Shown here piece by piece: positions 54,001-64,000 of a stretch of DNA of 64,000 nt. The notes below the pieces were generated by a model. That model saw only the letters and a list, made by a program, of their open reading frames with translations. It was not told the DNA's origin and ran no database searches. The stretch's first letter is position 1, and each line of letters starts with the position of its first letter. The DNA is from Nematopogon swammerdamellus (Eukaryota; Arthropoda; Insecta; Lepidoptera; Adelidae): assembly GCA_946902875.1 (NCBI GenBank), contig OX336338.1, positions 7,989,971 to 8,053,970 on the forward strand, written 5' to 3'. Position numbers and translations under genes: made by a program.

Positions 54001-54696
54001 TAATAATATATGTTACGCCACCGTGAATCTACATTATTTGTGTATTGGATTGGATGGACGGAGCTGTGTGTGAATTCAAGGATTGGTTGGTGGCATAGGA
54101 GCGAGCGGAGCGGACTCTAGTTGCGTATGCATAGCTCGACTAGGGGTCGGTTTATGCCGCATTTTGTCATCTGCCCACAGAACCCTGTGGACGGAGTGCC
54201 CCCGCGCGGCTGCTACGTGACTTGCGTGCAAGAAGCGCTAGCGAGTGTTCGCTGAATATTTGTTAGAATGCAGCAGGTGCATACGTATGGAAGTTGAAAC
54301 ATAGTATGTACCTACGTAGGCGACACTGAAAGTTTTGCATTCCTGGCCGCTCATAAATATTTGAATTTCGAATGTTTTGCTTAAAACATGACGTATATTC
54401 TTTATTTATTCTTTATTCTTTATTCATCATTCGTATGGTAGTACACTACGCTTGAATTTGTCCTGTTAGTTTTTACAATCTTAAAGTTTATAGAATGCTC
54501 TACTCGAAATATAATGCCCCGTACAGACTGGTGCAATGTAGCACGCATGACGCAAGATGTCATTGAGCCATAGATCGTGCTTCAATAGATACATCCAATT
54601 TCTTATTCTTCGCGGAGGCGCGGAGTATGGAAATGTCAACTTCCATTACAGGAGTTCGGCAAAGTGTGCTGGATCACCGGCCCCAGTTCATATGCT
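54001..54696. other. Unrecognised, partly GC-rich sequence
   Basis: Bases 54050-54260 are richer in GC (GAGCGAGCGGAGCGGACTC, CCCCCGCGCGGCTGC) with no domain or repeat I recognise. 54385-54440 has ATTCTTTATT repeats. 54620-54660 likewise has no known domain. Confidence 0.4.
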
Positions 54697-54879
54697 ATAT
54701 GTGTTTGTTCTACCTTTGAACTTTTGGACACAAGCACCGCGCTGTTTATTTAAATAACGCGTCAATGAGGGTGGGGCTCTTTTTAAGAATTTTCACTGAT
54801 CGACCAGACAGTGAACTGTTTTTTTTTAATAAACAGCGCGGTGGCAGTACCCAAAAGTCCAAAGGTAGAACACATAACA
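54697..54879. mobile_element. MITE-like hairpin element
   Basis: GTTCTACCTTTGAACTTTTGG, CACCGCGCTGTTTA on the left and the complements TAAACAGCGCGGTG, CCAAAAGTCCAAAGGTAGAAC on the right form arms of about 45-50 bp around an ~80-bp loop. No coding capacity. TSD not clear. Confidence 0.7.
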
Positions 54880-55277
54880 CGGCTCCTCTCGATACTACGC
54901 TCAGAGAGGCGTCAGAGGCTTTAGAAATCTAACCTAAGGCGGAAAAACGGTTCTCGTCTAATTTATTAACACGCCCTTTAAATATGTCCAGGTTATATGT
55001 AGGTAGTAGGAGGGAACACGCTCACCGTAGGTCCGACGACATTGCAATACTTTCGTCGGGTAACTGAATTTTAGCTATCAAAGCAAAATAGTTGGTGCCA
55101 TTGTTACCAACCATTGTCACTGCGAGCGGCATGTGAAGCGAACATGGAACCGAAACCGAATGATGACACCTTTCGGGACGAAACTCCTAAATATCATTAC
55201 GCCTGTTTCCCAGTCGGATAGTTATGCGGACTTTTATTTAGGATAGTTATATATTATTTAAAAAGTAATAGTAATAG
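54880..55277. other. Unassigned sequence
   Basis: ACGGCTCCTCTCGATACTACGCTCAGAGAGGCG near 54885 resembles 23461-23497 (CCGCTCCTCGCGAAAACACGCTCAGGGAGGCG), so it is a dispersed repeat of unknown class. No gene. Confidence 0.4.
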
Positions 55278-55659
55278 TAAAACCAGCCAAGTGCGAGTCG
55301 AACTCGCGCACCGAGGGTTCCGTTTCGCCATGTCATGGTCAGCGCCACTCACGCCATCTATGGCGTGTTTTATGAATTCTTCATATTAGTTAAAATTCAT
55401 GATTAGTTAAAATGCTTAATTCTCTTTTCGGTAGATGGCGCGCATACACTTTTTAGCTTCTTATATCCCCGTGAATTTTTAATTTTTTTTATTTTTATTA
55501 TTTAATAACACCTATTCTGTGAAAATTTCAACGGGCTACCTATTACGGTTCAAGAGATACAGCCCTCGGACAGACGGACAGACAGGCAGACAGACAGACA
55601 GACAGACGGCGTAGGCTTAGTAATACGGCCCCTTACGGCGGATACGGAACCATAAAAAG
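55278..55659 (+). mobile_element. GTGCGAGTC-type Lepidoptera repeat, full copy
   Basis: AAAACCAGCCAAGTGCGAGTC, AACTCGCGCACCGAGGGTTCC start it. Then GAAAATTTCAACGGGCTACC, an ACAGACAGACAG microsatellite, GGCGTAGGCTTAGTAATACGG and GGATACGGAACC. The family is widespread in Lepidoptera. It is non-coding. Confidence 0.85.
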
Positions 55660-56560
55660 TGAAAAACTGGGCGCGCTGCATCGCTGCCCCGCGGGGTGCG
55701 GTATAATTTGACATGGTCTCACCTTTACTCAAAACTAATAGTGTGGTCCGAACCATTGCTGTTATCTTTGGATGTACAACTTTCGCATTATTAGTGTGCA
55801 TATTATATGTTTCCTCATGGATCGAGTAAATAAAACCCATCAGTATGGCCATTTAGAGAGCAAACGACATCAACGTACTCGGAACAGTGGCCACATCGTC
55901 TTTAGAGGACGATTTTTAGTATATTAAATGTCAGGTTTATAAGTCCTTAGTGCCTAATATGTTTAGTAGTATCCGTAGTACGTACTCTTTTGTTTTTTGT
56001 AGTAATTGCATTTGTAGGCTAATTTTATGTCTAACCACGGACACTGACCGGTTTTACTTGTTTACCAACGTAAATAATTGACAATAAAAAGTATCTGGTT
56101 TATTTCTAAAAAAAAAAGGGTGAATATAATTTATTAACAAAAACATTATGATGTTACGTCAAACTTCCTAGTAGTAATTAAACGTGCTATAATTTTAGTT
56201 CCCCCGTTTTCGCTTGATTTTGTAAATAAAGTATGACGAACATCATTTGTCATCGTGAAAGCAGTTGCGACGATATTCTGTTTCATACCTTAAAGTCACT
56301 TTCGAATAAAGATATGGCGCTATAATTTTTTTTAGTGCTTTTAGTGTAATGAAAGGCCTTAATGTTTCTATGATAAACAAACCTTTAAACAAAAAAACTG
56401 GTCCAGTGAACCATGTTAACGTGGCGAGGAGGGTTCCGTCACCGCTGCTTTGCTTTCATCTAATTTTGTTTTCTACGAGGGCGCGGTCAGACTTTGGACG
56501 GGTTTGGATGGGATTCCACTTGAAACTGTAATTATTATCCCTTTACCAACTATGAACATT
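55660..56560. other. AT-rich sequence, no recognised feature
   Basis: No domain, tRNA or known repeat end. GTAAATAAAGTATGACG-type text is unremarkable. Possibly single-copy DNA. Confidence 0.5.
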
Positions 56561-56740
56561 ATGTAGGCGGTAGGGCTTAAGTCGTCCGGATTGGTAAAAT
56601 CGCACTCAACGAAGGTCAGTCGAACGAAACGGTTATAAAAAAAAACGTTTCGTGTTTTCCGTCCAGTTCAAAATAGGCGGCACGACCAAAGGCTTCCTTT
56701 TGACTGACATGGCACCTCGCTGACACTGACTGACTGACTA
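56561..56740 (+). mobile_element. Degenerate SINE2 fragment
   Basis: GTAGGCGGTAGGGCTTAAG, ATTGGTAAAATCGCACTCAACG, GTTTCGTGTTTTCCGTCCAGTTC and GGCACGACCAAAGG keep the SINE2 body order. It ends in a TGACTGAC repeat. Confidence 0.65.
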
Positions 56741-56814
56741 ATAATGACTCCGGCATACACTTACATACATAATAAATAGCATCAAGTCGAAGTCTGTATG
56801 TTTGTTTGTGCACT

Positions 56815-56880
56815 CATTCAGTCAGTCAGTCAGCGTGTATGCGTCCATTGTTGGACATACGCCTCTCCAATTTTCCCAAA
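56815..56880 (-). mobile_element. LINE 3' tip (RTE-like, TGAC tail)
   Basis: On the minus strand GAGGCGTATGTCCAACAATGG, ACGCATACACGCTGACTGACTGAC matches the 3' end of the element at 63360-63540. Confidence 0.7.
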
Positions 56881-57116
56881 AAACTAAATATTTATAAAAA
56901 TTATCTATGCAACCAAATCGTAAAGGCAAAAAAAAATTCCGTACGAAAATTATCAACATGTTAGAACAGTTTTTTTTAAATTTGTGTCTATTTAAGTCTG
57001 TACGCCCATCATGCAAAAACTTGCAAAAACCACTAAACGGATGAAACTTTGTACAGTGACAGCGTATATTTCTGAGTATCATAATATATAAATAATATCA
57101 AAAGTAAAAGTGAAAG

Positions 57117-57600
57117 TGGAGTGAAAGTTGGGCATGGCAAACGAAGCATGAAAGCAGGATTAATGCTGTGGAAATGCGCGCGTTGAGGAGTATGTGTGGA
57201 GTTACAATGAAAGATAGATTGAGAAATAGTGTAGTGCGAGAGCGCTGTGGGCTGAAAGAAGATATAGGGACAAGGATTGAGAAAGGGATGCTTCGGTGGT
57301 TCGCTCATGTTGGAAGAATGGATGGTAGTAGTAGGAGACTAACGAAAGAAATTTATGAAGCAAATGTGAGTGGAAGAGTCAGGAAGGGTCGCCCTAGACG
57401 CACGTACCTGGACCAGATCGGGCATTTGCTCAAAAAGGGGCAAGTGCGTACTACCCGTAACCGACGAGCATGCATGAAGAACATTATGGGAGTGGAAGAG
57501 GCGGCAGAGGTGTGTCAGGATCGTGGCACGTGGAGATCCGTTGTCTCTGCCTACTCCACCGGGAAACATGCGTGACGCTATGTATGTATGTATGTATCAA
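57117..57600 (+). pseudogene. RTE-like ORF2 C-terminus with TATG tail
   Basis: An open frame from about 57117 reads ESWAWQTKHESRINAVEMRAL, then SMCGVTMKDRLRNSVVRERCG, IEKGMLRWFAHVGRMDG, RLTKEIYEANVSGRVRKGRPR, TYLDQIGHLLKKGQ, NRRACMKNIMGVEEAAEVCQD, ending ISAYSTGK-like (VVSAYSTGKHA) at 57575. A TATG repeat tail follows at 57579-57598. This is the region C-terminal to the RT in RTE-type LINEs. It is 5'-truncated but frame-intact, and cleaner than 28430-28833, so probably a younger insertion. Confidence 0.85.
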
Positions 57601-57864
57601 AAATAAAAATAGAAAAGTATTAAGTATAAAAATTCTTTGTAGGTATATACATATAAAATCGTAAAGGCATAAAACTCTGAACGTGATGGACGAAACTGCA
57701 TGACAGCGTAAATCGCGAAGTAATATTTTTTTTGGTTTACATTTCGGGGTACACCCTGTACTTTCCACCTGAATATTAGACACATGTATCTATGGTCTGT
57801 CTGCGGGCAACATTCACGTATTTGTGACATCACTTTTATTTGTTACGAAAGAAAGGACAATTTT

Positions 57865-58548
57865 TAGGTTTTCGCACCCCGTGCGAAAGTCGCATTACTA
57901 AGACTACGCCGTCTGTCTGTCTGTCTATCCTACTGCTGTATCTTTGGAACCGTAATAGCTAGCCAGAATAGAAATTATTACAAAGTATGGATATAACAAC
58001 AAATAATAAAAAATATAAAAAGTTAAGAATTAAGACTTATGGGACCCATATCTACAAATATTTTAATTTTCAGAGGAGCGCCATCCTGAATTATCCGAAC
58101 AGTTTACCAAAAAGTAGGAACTTTAACCGATAGATGGCGTGATATATTGAGATACGTGCGAGTGCCTCTCTAAAGTAAAATGACAAGTACTGGTAATAAA
58201 AACCGACCACTTACGTGGTGGTACGGAAACCTCGGTGCGCGAGTCCGACTCGTACTTGGCTAGTTTTCCTTTTTAGATTTTCCTACCCCGTACGGAAGCC
58301 TATTACTAAGCCTACAACGTCTGTCTGTCTGTCCTACTGCTGTATCTTTGGAATAGTAATAGCTAGGCGGTTGAAATTTTCACAGATTACCTATGTGTTA
58401 TTTTGACGGATATAAAAAAAAATAACAAAAGCATGTAAGAACTAAAAAAAAAGTCAGGGGTCCCCATATAATAAACGTGTTTTTTAAGGTTTTTTTTGTG
58501 GTGTTTTTTTCGGTGTGCGAGTTCGACTCGCTCGTGGCCGGTTTTTAT
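57865..58548 (-). mobile_element. GTGCGAGTC-type repeat, two tandem copies
   Basis: Copy one, 57865-58268: CCCGTGCGAAAGTC, GTCTGTCTGTCTGTC, TGTATCTTTGGAACCGTAATAGC, ending GCGCGAGTCCGACTCG. Copy two, 58269-58548: CCCCGTACGGAAGCC, GTCTGTCTGTCTGTCC, ending GGTGTGCGAGTTCGACTCGC and GGCCGGTTTTTATT. They lie head to tail. Confidence 0.8.
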
Positions 58549-58730
58549 TTACTAAGGACTTGAAAACCGCTTCTAATTTCAATGAACATCAAACGGTTTC
58601 ATGACTAGTATAGAAATAATAATTTGATTAGTTTTGTATGGTTTTACTCACTTGAGTAGCGCGAGAAAAATATAATTGTAATATAAAAGTTTTACTTTAT
58701 GTTTGAATTTTTTTTCTTTTTAATAATAAC

Positions 58731-58767
58731 GTAATAACGTCAAGCATTTCTTGCTTGACGTTATTAC
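58731..58767. repeat. Perfect 16-bp-arm hairpin
   Basis: GTAATAACGTCAAGCA, loop TTTCT, then TGCTTGACGTTATTAC. Too short for a typical miRNA precursor. No associated gene. Confidence 0.75.
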
Positions 58768-59185
58768 GGCTATACTTAGTTCAATAAGTAAGAAAGTATA
58801 TCTGTCTTAGAGGTTCATTTTGTGGTGTGTAAAATTTCACATACTTAGGTATAAGGTTAGAGCATGGTGTTAAAGAAACAGAATGTGGCAGGATAGCGCC
58901 GCCCTCGTCTTTACCGGGGTGGTGTAGGGGTACGGGGGGTGGGCGACGGGGTTTATTAAAATGATTAACGGTCCATAAGTTTGCGGACGCAATGCTAAAC
59001 GAGTTGACTACCAATTATTCATAACTTTAGAAAATTGATCGGTTAAGATAATTTTTTCGATGAATTTCTATACAATTACATGGATTTGTGTACGAGTAGA
59101 ATAGAAACTCTTTATTGAACACAATTTAAAAGTAAATAATTAGGTACATCGAAAGAAAGAAAAATGAAATTAAGAAAGTATCTAT
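58768..59185. other. Unassigned; includes a LINE 3'-end motif
   Basis: GTAGAATAGAAACTCTTTATTG at 59097-59118 is the same LINE-end motif as 4624-4652. GGGGTACGGGGGGTGGG near 58928 is G-rich. No gene. Confidence 0.4.
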
Positions 59186-59189
59186 AGTA

Positions 59190-59345
59190 TTTTTTAGGTT
59201 TCCGTATCTATACGGAAGCCTATTACTAAGCCTACGCCGTCTCTGTTTATCTGTCTGTCCGAAGGCTGTACCTTTCGAACCGTAATAGGTAGCCCGTTGA
59301 AATCTGACAGAATATGTGTTATTATGGCGGATATCCTAACCAATA
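59190..59345 (-). mobile_element. GTGCGAGTC-type repeat, truncated
   Basis: TTAGGTTTCCGTATCTATACGG, CTATTACTAAGCCTACGCCG, TCTGTCTGTCCG, CGAACCGTAATAGGTAGCC. It breaks off into the Jockey-like fragment. Confidence 0.7.
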
Positions 59346-59379
59346 ATAAAAAAAAAGAAAAAAATTAAGGAGGTCAAAC

Positions 59380-59800
59380 CAGTTGACCTCGTTGTCGAAA
59401 AGTATCCACTTGGAGGAAGGAGAACTTGGTCAACTTCATCGTAGCCAAGACTCAAGCTTGCCCCTTCTCTACTAAGGGTGATCCGTTTCCTCTCCCAGCT
59501 ACTTTCCAGGGCAGCCAAGTCCTCAATAGTTAGTCTGGACGTCCTGGGTATGGAGGTGTCTAGGGATGTTAAATTTCGATGATTTATTACGCCCAAGGCG
59601 ATACTAGGGTCCCGAAATTTAGGGATCTTATACTGATGTTAGCGATTTATCAAACCCGTTATATTCCTTACACTTTATAGAGCGCAAGTAAGACCGATGA
59701 TAGAATATTGTGGTCATCTTTCTGAGGGTTCCCCTGAGTACCTTCATTCAGCCTTTGATTCTATTCAGCGACGTGCTGTCGATTCTCTAAATCGTTCTTG
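59380..59800 (+). pseudogene. Jockey-like RT C-terminal fragment
   Basis: With several frame changes the plus strand reads LVNFIVAKTQACPFSTKGDPF, SLDVLGMEVSRDVKF, then LYRAQVRPMIEYCGHLSEGS and FDSIQRRAV. The VNF..KKTQ..., LLG..., and LYRAQVRP.(M/L)EYC.HLW.G....LD..QRRA blocks are characteristic of Jockey-group RT C-terminal regions. Multiple indels and stops; non-functional. Further decayed text to 60010 is probably the same element. Confidence 0.7.
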
Positions 59801-60010
59801 TGTCGAACTGAAAAGGTGTCGAATGGGCTTCCGGAGAATGTATTTCCCATTTCTACAAACGACGGGTCTTCAAATCACGAGCTTATCCCCAGCGACATTA
59901 GTCCACCTTCAAACCAGACTGGCACCTCCTCGGGGGAGACATTGGCTGCGCCTGAGGCTCCGACCTCGAGCACAGCCACCCGGTTCAAGGACAATATTTA
60001 TTTTTTAAGA

Positions 60011-60815
60011 AGGAACCCATTATTTATCCTCTGTATCACAAACTAAGAGTATAACCTATACCATGTAAGCATCAGCTACCAGCGGCTCCACGGAGGACAG
60101 AATAATCAAAATTTAATCAAAATATAATTTATTGAACATCTGTTTAAAAAAAATGTCACAAGAGGCGAGTTATATCTTACGGAATTCTTTACCAACTAAC
60201 TTTTGGGATGTCAAACAGGTGGCGGGTATCATAGGAGCAGACAACGCAAGCGTAGAAACGATAGTATAGAACTATAAATAGTAACTTTAATAATAATAGG
60301 TACATAGGTAATAATAGGTAAAAATGTAAAATTTATATAAAAAGAAATGTGTGAATAAAAATAGGTACATGCTATGCACCAATATAAATATATTATATAA
60401 ATATATAAATACGCATATGTAGTAAAAACAAAAATACACAAATACATAATGGAGGAGGTGTATCTTATTTATTTAAGGTTTACATTTGTTAATTTTAGAT
60501 ACCTACTTAGTTTTAAGCTATTTTTGCTTTTGTAATATGTACCTACCCACACACAATGAACTTCCAATGACAAGTCAGAGACCATAGAGTAAGTAACAAG
60601 GTGATTGATTTTTTTAAAGTTATGAAGTCTAGTGCAGAGTGACTCGTGGAACGAGAAACTATTTTGTAAAATAATAATTAATACCTGTCCTCTTCGGGCG
60701 AAATGCTTCACACAATCAGGATGGAACTTCGCTTCAGGTAAGTTCGTTTTATCCTTGAATTATGTATAATAACAATTTAACAGCGTCAAGCATACAGGCT
60801 CTAACTACAAAATTC
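60011..60815. other. AT-rich sequence, nothing recognised
   Basis: Includes a TATAAATATA-rich stretch (60370-60410). CTTACGGAATTCTTTACCAACTAACTTTTGGG (60178-60210) may be the far end of the Jockey-like fragment. No gene. Confidence 0.4.
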
Positions 60816-60970
60816 GGTTTAATGCCGAGGCGGCGCGGCGGCGGCGGCGCGGCGTGGGCCAAACATTTTAATTTGTGTTGAAAAAGCGGTAACTCGTCGG
60901 GTCCGTGAAACTTTTATAATCTGCAATAATCGCGACGGTCGTCGCGCTTCCGGCGCCGGAGAAAGGGTTC
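60816..60970. other. GC-rich island, unrecognised
   Basis: GGCGGCGCGGCGGCGGCGG and GCGACGGTCGTCGCGC form a local GC peak in AT-rich surroundings. GCGACGGTCGTCGC is a palindrome. No coding domain. Confidence 0.4.
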
Positions 60971-61264
60971 GCTGGTTAATTATTAAAATTAGATTATGTT
61001 TTTCGGATTAAGCGGAGCATCCGAGGTAATTAGGGGAAGCAAGTTTCAGGGTTGCTTATATTTATAACTGCGAATAAATTCTCTTGTTCTGACTGCCTTA
61101 ATATTTATTAGAAAGGGTGCTTAGGTTTTTCGGCACGGATGAAGTAGGTCCACAAAAATTATATAGCATCATTAAAGGGGTTCCGAATCTTCCGATGCCG
61201 GTGTGACGGAAGGGCGAACTTTCTACATTTTGGCTGAAGGACGACGTCGCCATCTTTACTACTA
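60971..61264. other. Unassigned sequence
   Basis: No known domain or repeat boundary recognised. Confidence 0.5.
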
Positions 61265-61502
61265 TAAAACCGGCCAAGTGCGAGTCGAACTCGCGCACTG
61301 AGGGTTCCGTATCGCCATGTCATGTTCAGCGCTGCTTCATACTGTTTTCGGTAGATGGCGCACATACACTTTTTAGTTTCTAGTATGTTACGTACGTTCT
61401 AGTACCTACGTTTCTTTTTCTAATTTTTATTATTAGACAGACAGACAGACGCCGTAGGCTTAGTAATAAGGTCACGTACGACGGATACGAAACCCTCATA
61501 AA
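61265..61502 (+). mobile_element. GTGCGAGTC-type repeat, internally deleted copy
   Basis: AAAACCGGCCAAGTGCGAGTC, CTCGCGCACTGAGGGTTCCG, GTAGATGGCGCACATACAC, ACAGACAGACAG, GCCGTAGGCTTAGTAATAAGG and GATACGAAACC. Shorter than 55278-55659. Confidence 0.85.
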
Positions 61503-61574
61503 AAAGAAACAGCAAGAAAAATCAATGAATGGTTGTATCACCCATCACATCATAGAACGGTTCTACATTTTCAA

Positions 61575-61700
61575 CCGACTTCAAAAGGAGGAGGTTCTCA
61601 ATTCGAATGTATGTTTTTTTTTTGTATGTTTGTTACGCGATTACTCCGTCTTTGTAATTGCATCTAGTTCCGGCTTGTAGCAGGAGATGTTGACAACTAT
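61575..61700 (+). repeat. CCGACTTCAAAAGGAGG-type Lepidoptera repeat
   Basis: CAACCGACTTCAAAAGGAGG, GGTTCTCAATTCGAATGTATG, a T-run, then GTTACGCGATTACTCCG. A common dispersed type in Lepidoptera (recollection). No coding capacity. Confidence 0.6.
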
Positions 61701-62040
61701 TTCTGGGTTAAAAAGAAAACAATGTTGAAATTCTTACAGAGCCTTGTCAGGCCACGATTTCGTTTGCACTAAAATATCGCTGTCCTTTTATAATGTGCTT
61801 GCGGATGCAAGCTGGGCGGATGTAGATGTTCTGTGACAGTTTCGAGGATAAGCCTTAGCGAGCTTGCAGATCCTGTTTCCTGAACGATAGGGGAGTTCCG
61901 GTCAATCACACACTGCATCATCCTTTATTGAATTGTGATTTTGATGAGATTTTTGAGGTTGTGATTTGGCTTTTCCTTTTTTTTTTTGTGAATAAAGAAA
62001 ATACAACATCGAATCGTGTGATTTATTTCGCCTTTTATTT

Positions 62041-62285
62041 CGGTTCTGCAGATCTTTCCTCTAGAGAACCGCTGAACTCTGAAACGCTCTCCCTGCCCGT
62101 ATATTTGACCCCCAAGTACTGTCTCGGGTCCTTCAAGAGGGCCGTGAATGGGCACCTGTCAGGCCGGCATGGCATTCGCAACCACCTAATACGATGGAAT
62201 GTCCGTGGGCGTCGTTAGACACCTTATGGGTGGCTCGGCGCCATATGTCGGGATTTCAATAAAAAAAATGGAATTATTTAATAAA
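62041..62285 (+). pseudogene. Jockey-like LINE 3' end
   Basis: The frame reads LNSETLSLPVYLTPKYCLGSF, KRAVNGHLSGRHG, NHLIRWNVRGRR and a stop at 62216. It fits the WN.LP...FP..Y.LG.FK..VN.HL region that ends Jockey-group proteins. The 3' UTR ACACCTTATGGGTGGCTCGGCG and an A-run end it near 62269. The same UTR is embedded in segment X (34447, 51458). Confidence 0.6.
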
Positions 62286-62506
62286 CCACCACAAATTCGA
62301 CGCTGAAATATTATTATGTACAGGGTTGACAGCAAGTAATTACACTATGTAATAAGTTAAATAATAATATTTTATAATGAAAGTGAAATGAGTAGATGTC
62401 GAAGTTTGGAGCCAGCTAGATTAGGCTAATGTTAATGTGGGCGTGCATACCCCTCCCCCCGACCCGCAGCATCCCCCCTCACGCACGCACACGCGCAAAC
62501 ATAAGC
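62286..62506. other. Unassigned sequence
   Basis: No feature recognised. A C-rich segment (CCCCTCCCCCCGACCCGC) lies at 62449-62466. Confidence 0.5.
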
Positions 62507-62963
62507 ACGGTACACAGAGGCGGACTAGCAGCCTTAGCCGCCCTAGGCCGTTTAGTACCAGCCGCCCCAATTCAATGCAGCCGCCCTTATCAAGTTTACA
62601 GCATAGATACAAATGTGAAGTTGTATGAAAATCAGTATTGCGTTCGGTTCAACCTGCCAAAAATATATTAGGTATTTCTCGGCTTATTTTACATATAGTA
62701 AAAGTATTTTTTACAAGTTTTACGGCAATATTGACCTCATAGTCATAGCAAAATTATTTTTTCCGCGTAAATAGTGCGTCATCACCTCCGCCGCGCTCAC
62801 CACTCCCGCACGTCGCACGCACTTGCTCCGGCCGGCACCCTTTCTATTCTGTACCTGCGCTCACTGCTTCCAGCAGCAGGTACAGATTGGCCGCCCCTAA
62901 TATCTGGCCGCCCTAGGCCCGGGCCTAGTCGGCCTATATGGAAAGTCCGCCTCTGACGGTACA
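62507..62963. mobile_element. hAT-type non-autonomous transposon with 8-bp TSD
   Basis: ACGGTACA at 62507-62514 is repeated exactly at 62956-62963. The element at 62515-62955 (441 bp) has 12-bp inverted ends CAGAGGCGGACT and AGTCCGCCTCTG. An 8-bp TSD with CAG..CTG ends is the hAT signature. The subterminal CCGCCCTAGGCC occurs near both ends. No transposase. Confidence 0.92.
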
Positions 62964-63225
62964 TGAACTATTCACAACTACAAATATAAACGCAAAATAT
63001 AAAAATAATTCAGAAATGGAAATGGTCCTGAGTTTCTTCAAATCTTGTTGCTGTCACAAAATTCACGATTATACTATACAACCGTGATAAAGGTAATGTA
63101 AATAGGCAAAGTGGTCAGATTCTTCAGTATTCATGCTTATGCTGTAAATATTAATGTTCTTGTGAGCGGTAGTATGGGTAATCAAAGAGTTTGTAATACA
63201 AACTCTTTGGGGTTAATTAACTGTG
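62964..63225. other. Unassigned sequence with hairpin
   Basis: A hairpin at about 63183-63211: CAAAGAGTTTGTA, TACAAACTCTTTG. No gene. Confidence 0.5.
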
Positions 63226-63352
63226 ACTATAATTTTTTTTTATGTTATCCGTTATGGGTTTCTGAGTCGGAGGGGACAAAGCGCATGTTCTGACCAGCCA
63301 ATATCACCTCCGAGAAGGTAGGTTCCATACAGGAGACTTCCCTGGATTGCTT
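63226..63352 (-). mobile_element. SINE1 3' fragment
   Basis: T-run, then complement of the SINE1 tail (TATGGGTTTCTGAGTCGGAGG, CCAGCCAATATCACCTCCGAG, ACTTCCCTGGATTGC). 5'-truncated. Confidence 0.8.
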
Positions 63353-63354
63353 AT

Positions 63355-63540
63355 ACATATACGGTACTAACGAAAGAAAACCATCCGCCAGGTGGGACGA
63401 CGACATCGCGTAAGTTGGCGGAAAGCAGCAGTGTTTTCGTACAGCTGAAGGCCGAGAGGTCTGGAGGGAAATTGAAGAGGCGTATGTCCTCCAGCAATGG
63501 ACGCTTACACGCTGATTGCCTCACTGACTGACTAAGAAAA
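63355..63540 (+). pseudogene. LINE ORF C-terminus (RTE-like, TGAC tail)
   Basis: The frame reads RPPARWDDDIA, VGGKQQCFRTAEGREVWREIE, EAYVLQQWT. The RP..RW.D(D/E)I ... A..R..W.....EAYV.QWT pattern ends a group of insect LINE ORFs. The sequence then runs into ACTGACTGACTAAG. The start is truncated. The same tip is at 56815-56880. Confidence 0.65.
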
Positions 63541-64000
63541 GATTGTGACTTGCGAAGTTAGTTTGCCAGTTCTTCTTCGAATTGAATTAGAACTGGTAGA
63601 ATTTTCGACATGGTCCAAGCATAGGTTACCTACCTGATCATATGGATGAAATTATACAATAAACATTAAACTACACTGAAATGAACTGAAAACACGAACT
63701 ATTTCTTATATACCTAGTCATTTCGACAAACCTCCATTCATTGCTTTTGATAAATTAATTGCGTTACAATAAACGTTTGCACAGTGAGTTATTGCACAAT
63801 CAGATAGTACCTCCAGCAGACACGTATCAAGAAGTACCTATCTTTCGACGTGCCTGACTTCAGTCGCCGGAATAAGTCAATAAAACAAGCTAAGATTTCG
63901 ACATCACTTCTGTTTTTTATATGTTCATGTATGTATGACCTTTCTTTCATGTTCATGTAACTCTGATCACCATGACCATTGTTTTCTTCTACGTTTTTAC
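63541..64000. other. Unassigned AT-rich sequence
   Basis: GTTCTTCTTCGAATTGAATTAGAACTGG ... TTTTCGACATGGTCCAAGC (63571-63625) is the reverse complement of text at 44770-44830 in the 3' region of the CR1/Jockey-like LINE, so a plus-strand 3' tip of that family may lie here. The rest holds no recognised feature. Confidence 0.4.

Noticed and set aside
58731..58767. microRNA precursor
   Set aside because: The perfect hairpin has only 16-bp arms and a 5-base loop, too short for a normal precursor.
59336..59596. 86-codon minus-strand frame (SIPRTSRLTIEDLAALESSWERK)
   Set aside because: It is antisense to the Jockey-like RT fragment, which explains the sequence on the plus strand.

Overview
This is a eukaryotic repeat-dense window with no recognisable intact host gene. 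The repeat types point to a moth or butterfly (ditrysian Lepidoptera): Helitrons ending in a GC hairpin plus CTAG, RTE-type LINE ends with TATG tails, the GTGCGAGTCSGACTCGC / GTCTGTCTG repeat family, CTCGGCCTTCGGCCTCG minisatellites, and repeats ending in GCAGTCGGG. The species assignment is inference. Everything was read by eye, so repeat boundaries are approximate unless a target-site duplication (TSD) is quoted.

Layout. 1-6.7 kb: a small MITE, a palindromic mariner-like transposon (824-2622), a GC-rich unrecognised stretch, a tRNA-headed SINE (here SINE1) and a decayed three-unit tandem repeat. 6.7-17 kb: two closely similar copies of an element (here SatE) carrying 22 and 15 units of a 130-bp satellite between conserved flanks. 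They are separated by Penelope-like GIY-YIG remnants, a 146-bp tandem repeat and decayed satellite. A THAP-domain first exon lies just beyond the second copy. 17-31 kb: truncated LINEs, several with readable TSDs, a nested giant palindrome (19.2-21.1 kb), two head-to-head SINE2 copies, an RTE composite retrocopy, and a Helitron with a 0.75-kb polypyrimidine tract inserted in a LINE. 32-53.6 kb: one large field of a ~495-bp satellite (here S495), punctuated by a recurring spacer block and hit by a palindromic mariner-like element, a second palindromic transposon with a transposase N-terminal fragment, a CR1/Jockey-like LINE, SINEs and a Helitron. Uninterrupted monomers elsewhere in the field act as empty sites and date these insertions as later than the array. 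53.6-64 kb: dispersed Lepidoptera repeats, LINE 3' ends, a MITE and a hAT-type non-autonomous element with a perfect 8-bp TSD.

How the parts interact. There is no pathway here. The coherent biology is a satellite/transposon ecosystem: satellites inside mobile elements, mobile elements inside satellites, and higher-order amplification carrying both. This composition fits heterochromatin such as pericentromere or W chromosome, but that is a hypothesis. All protein-coding remnants (mariner-like transposase, LINE endonuclease/RT/RNase H, GIY-YIG nuclease) are truncated or frameshifted. The THAP exon is the only coding piece that looks potentially intact over its visible length.
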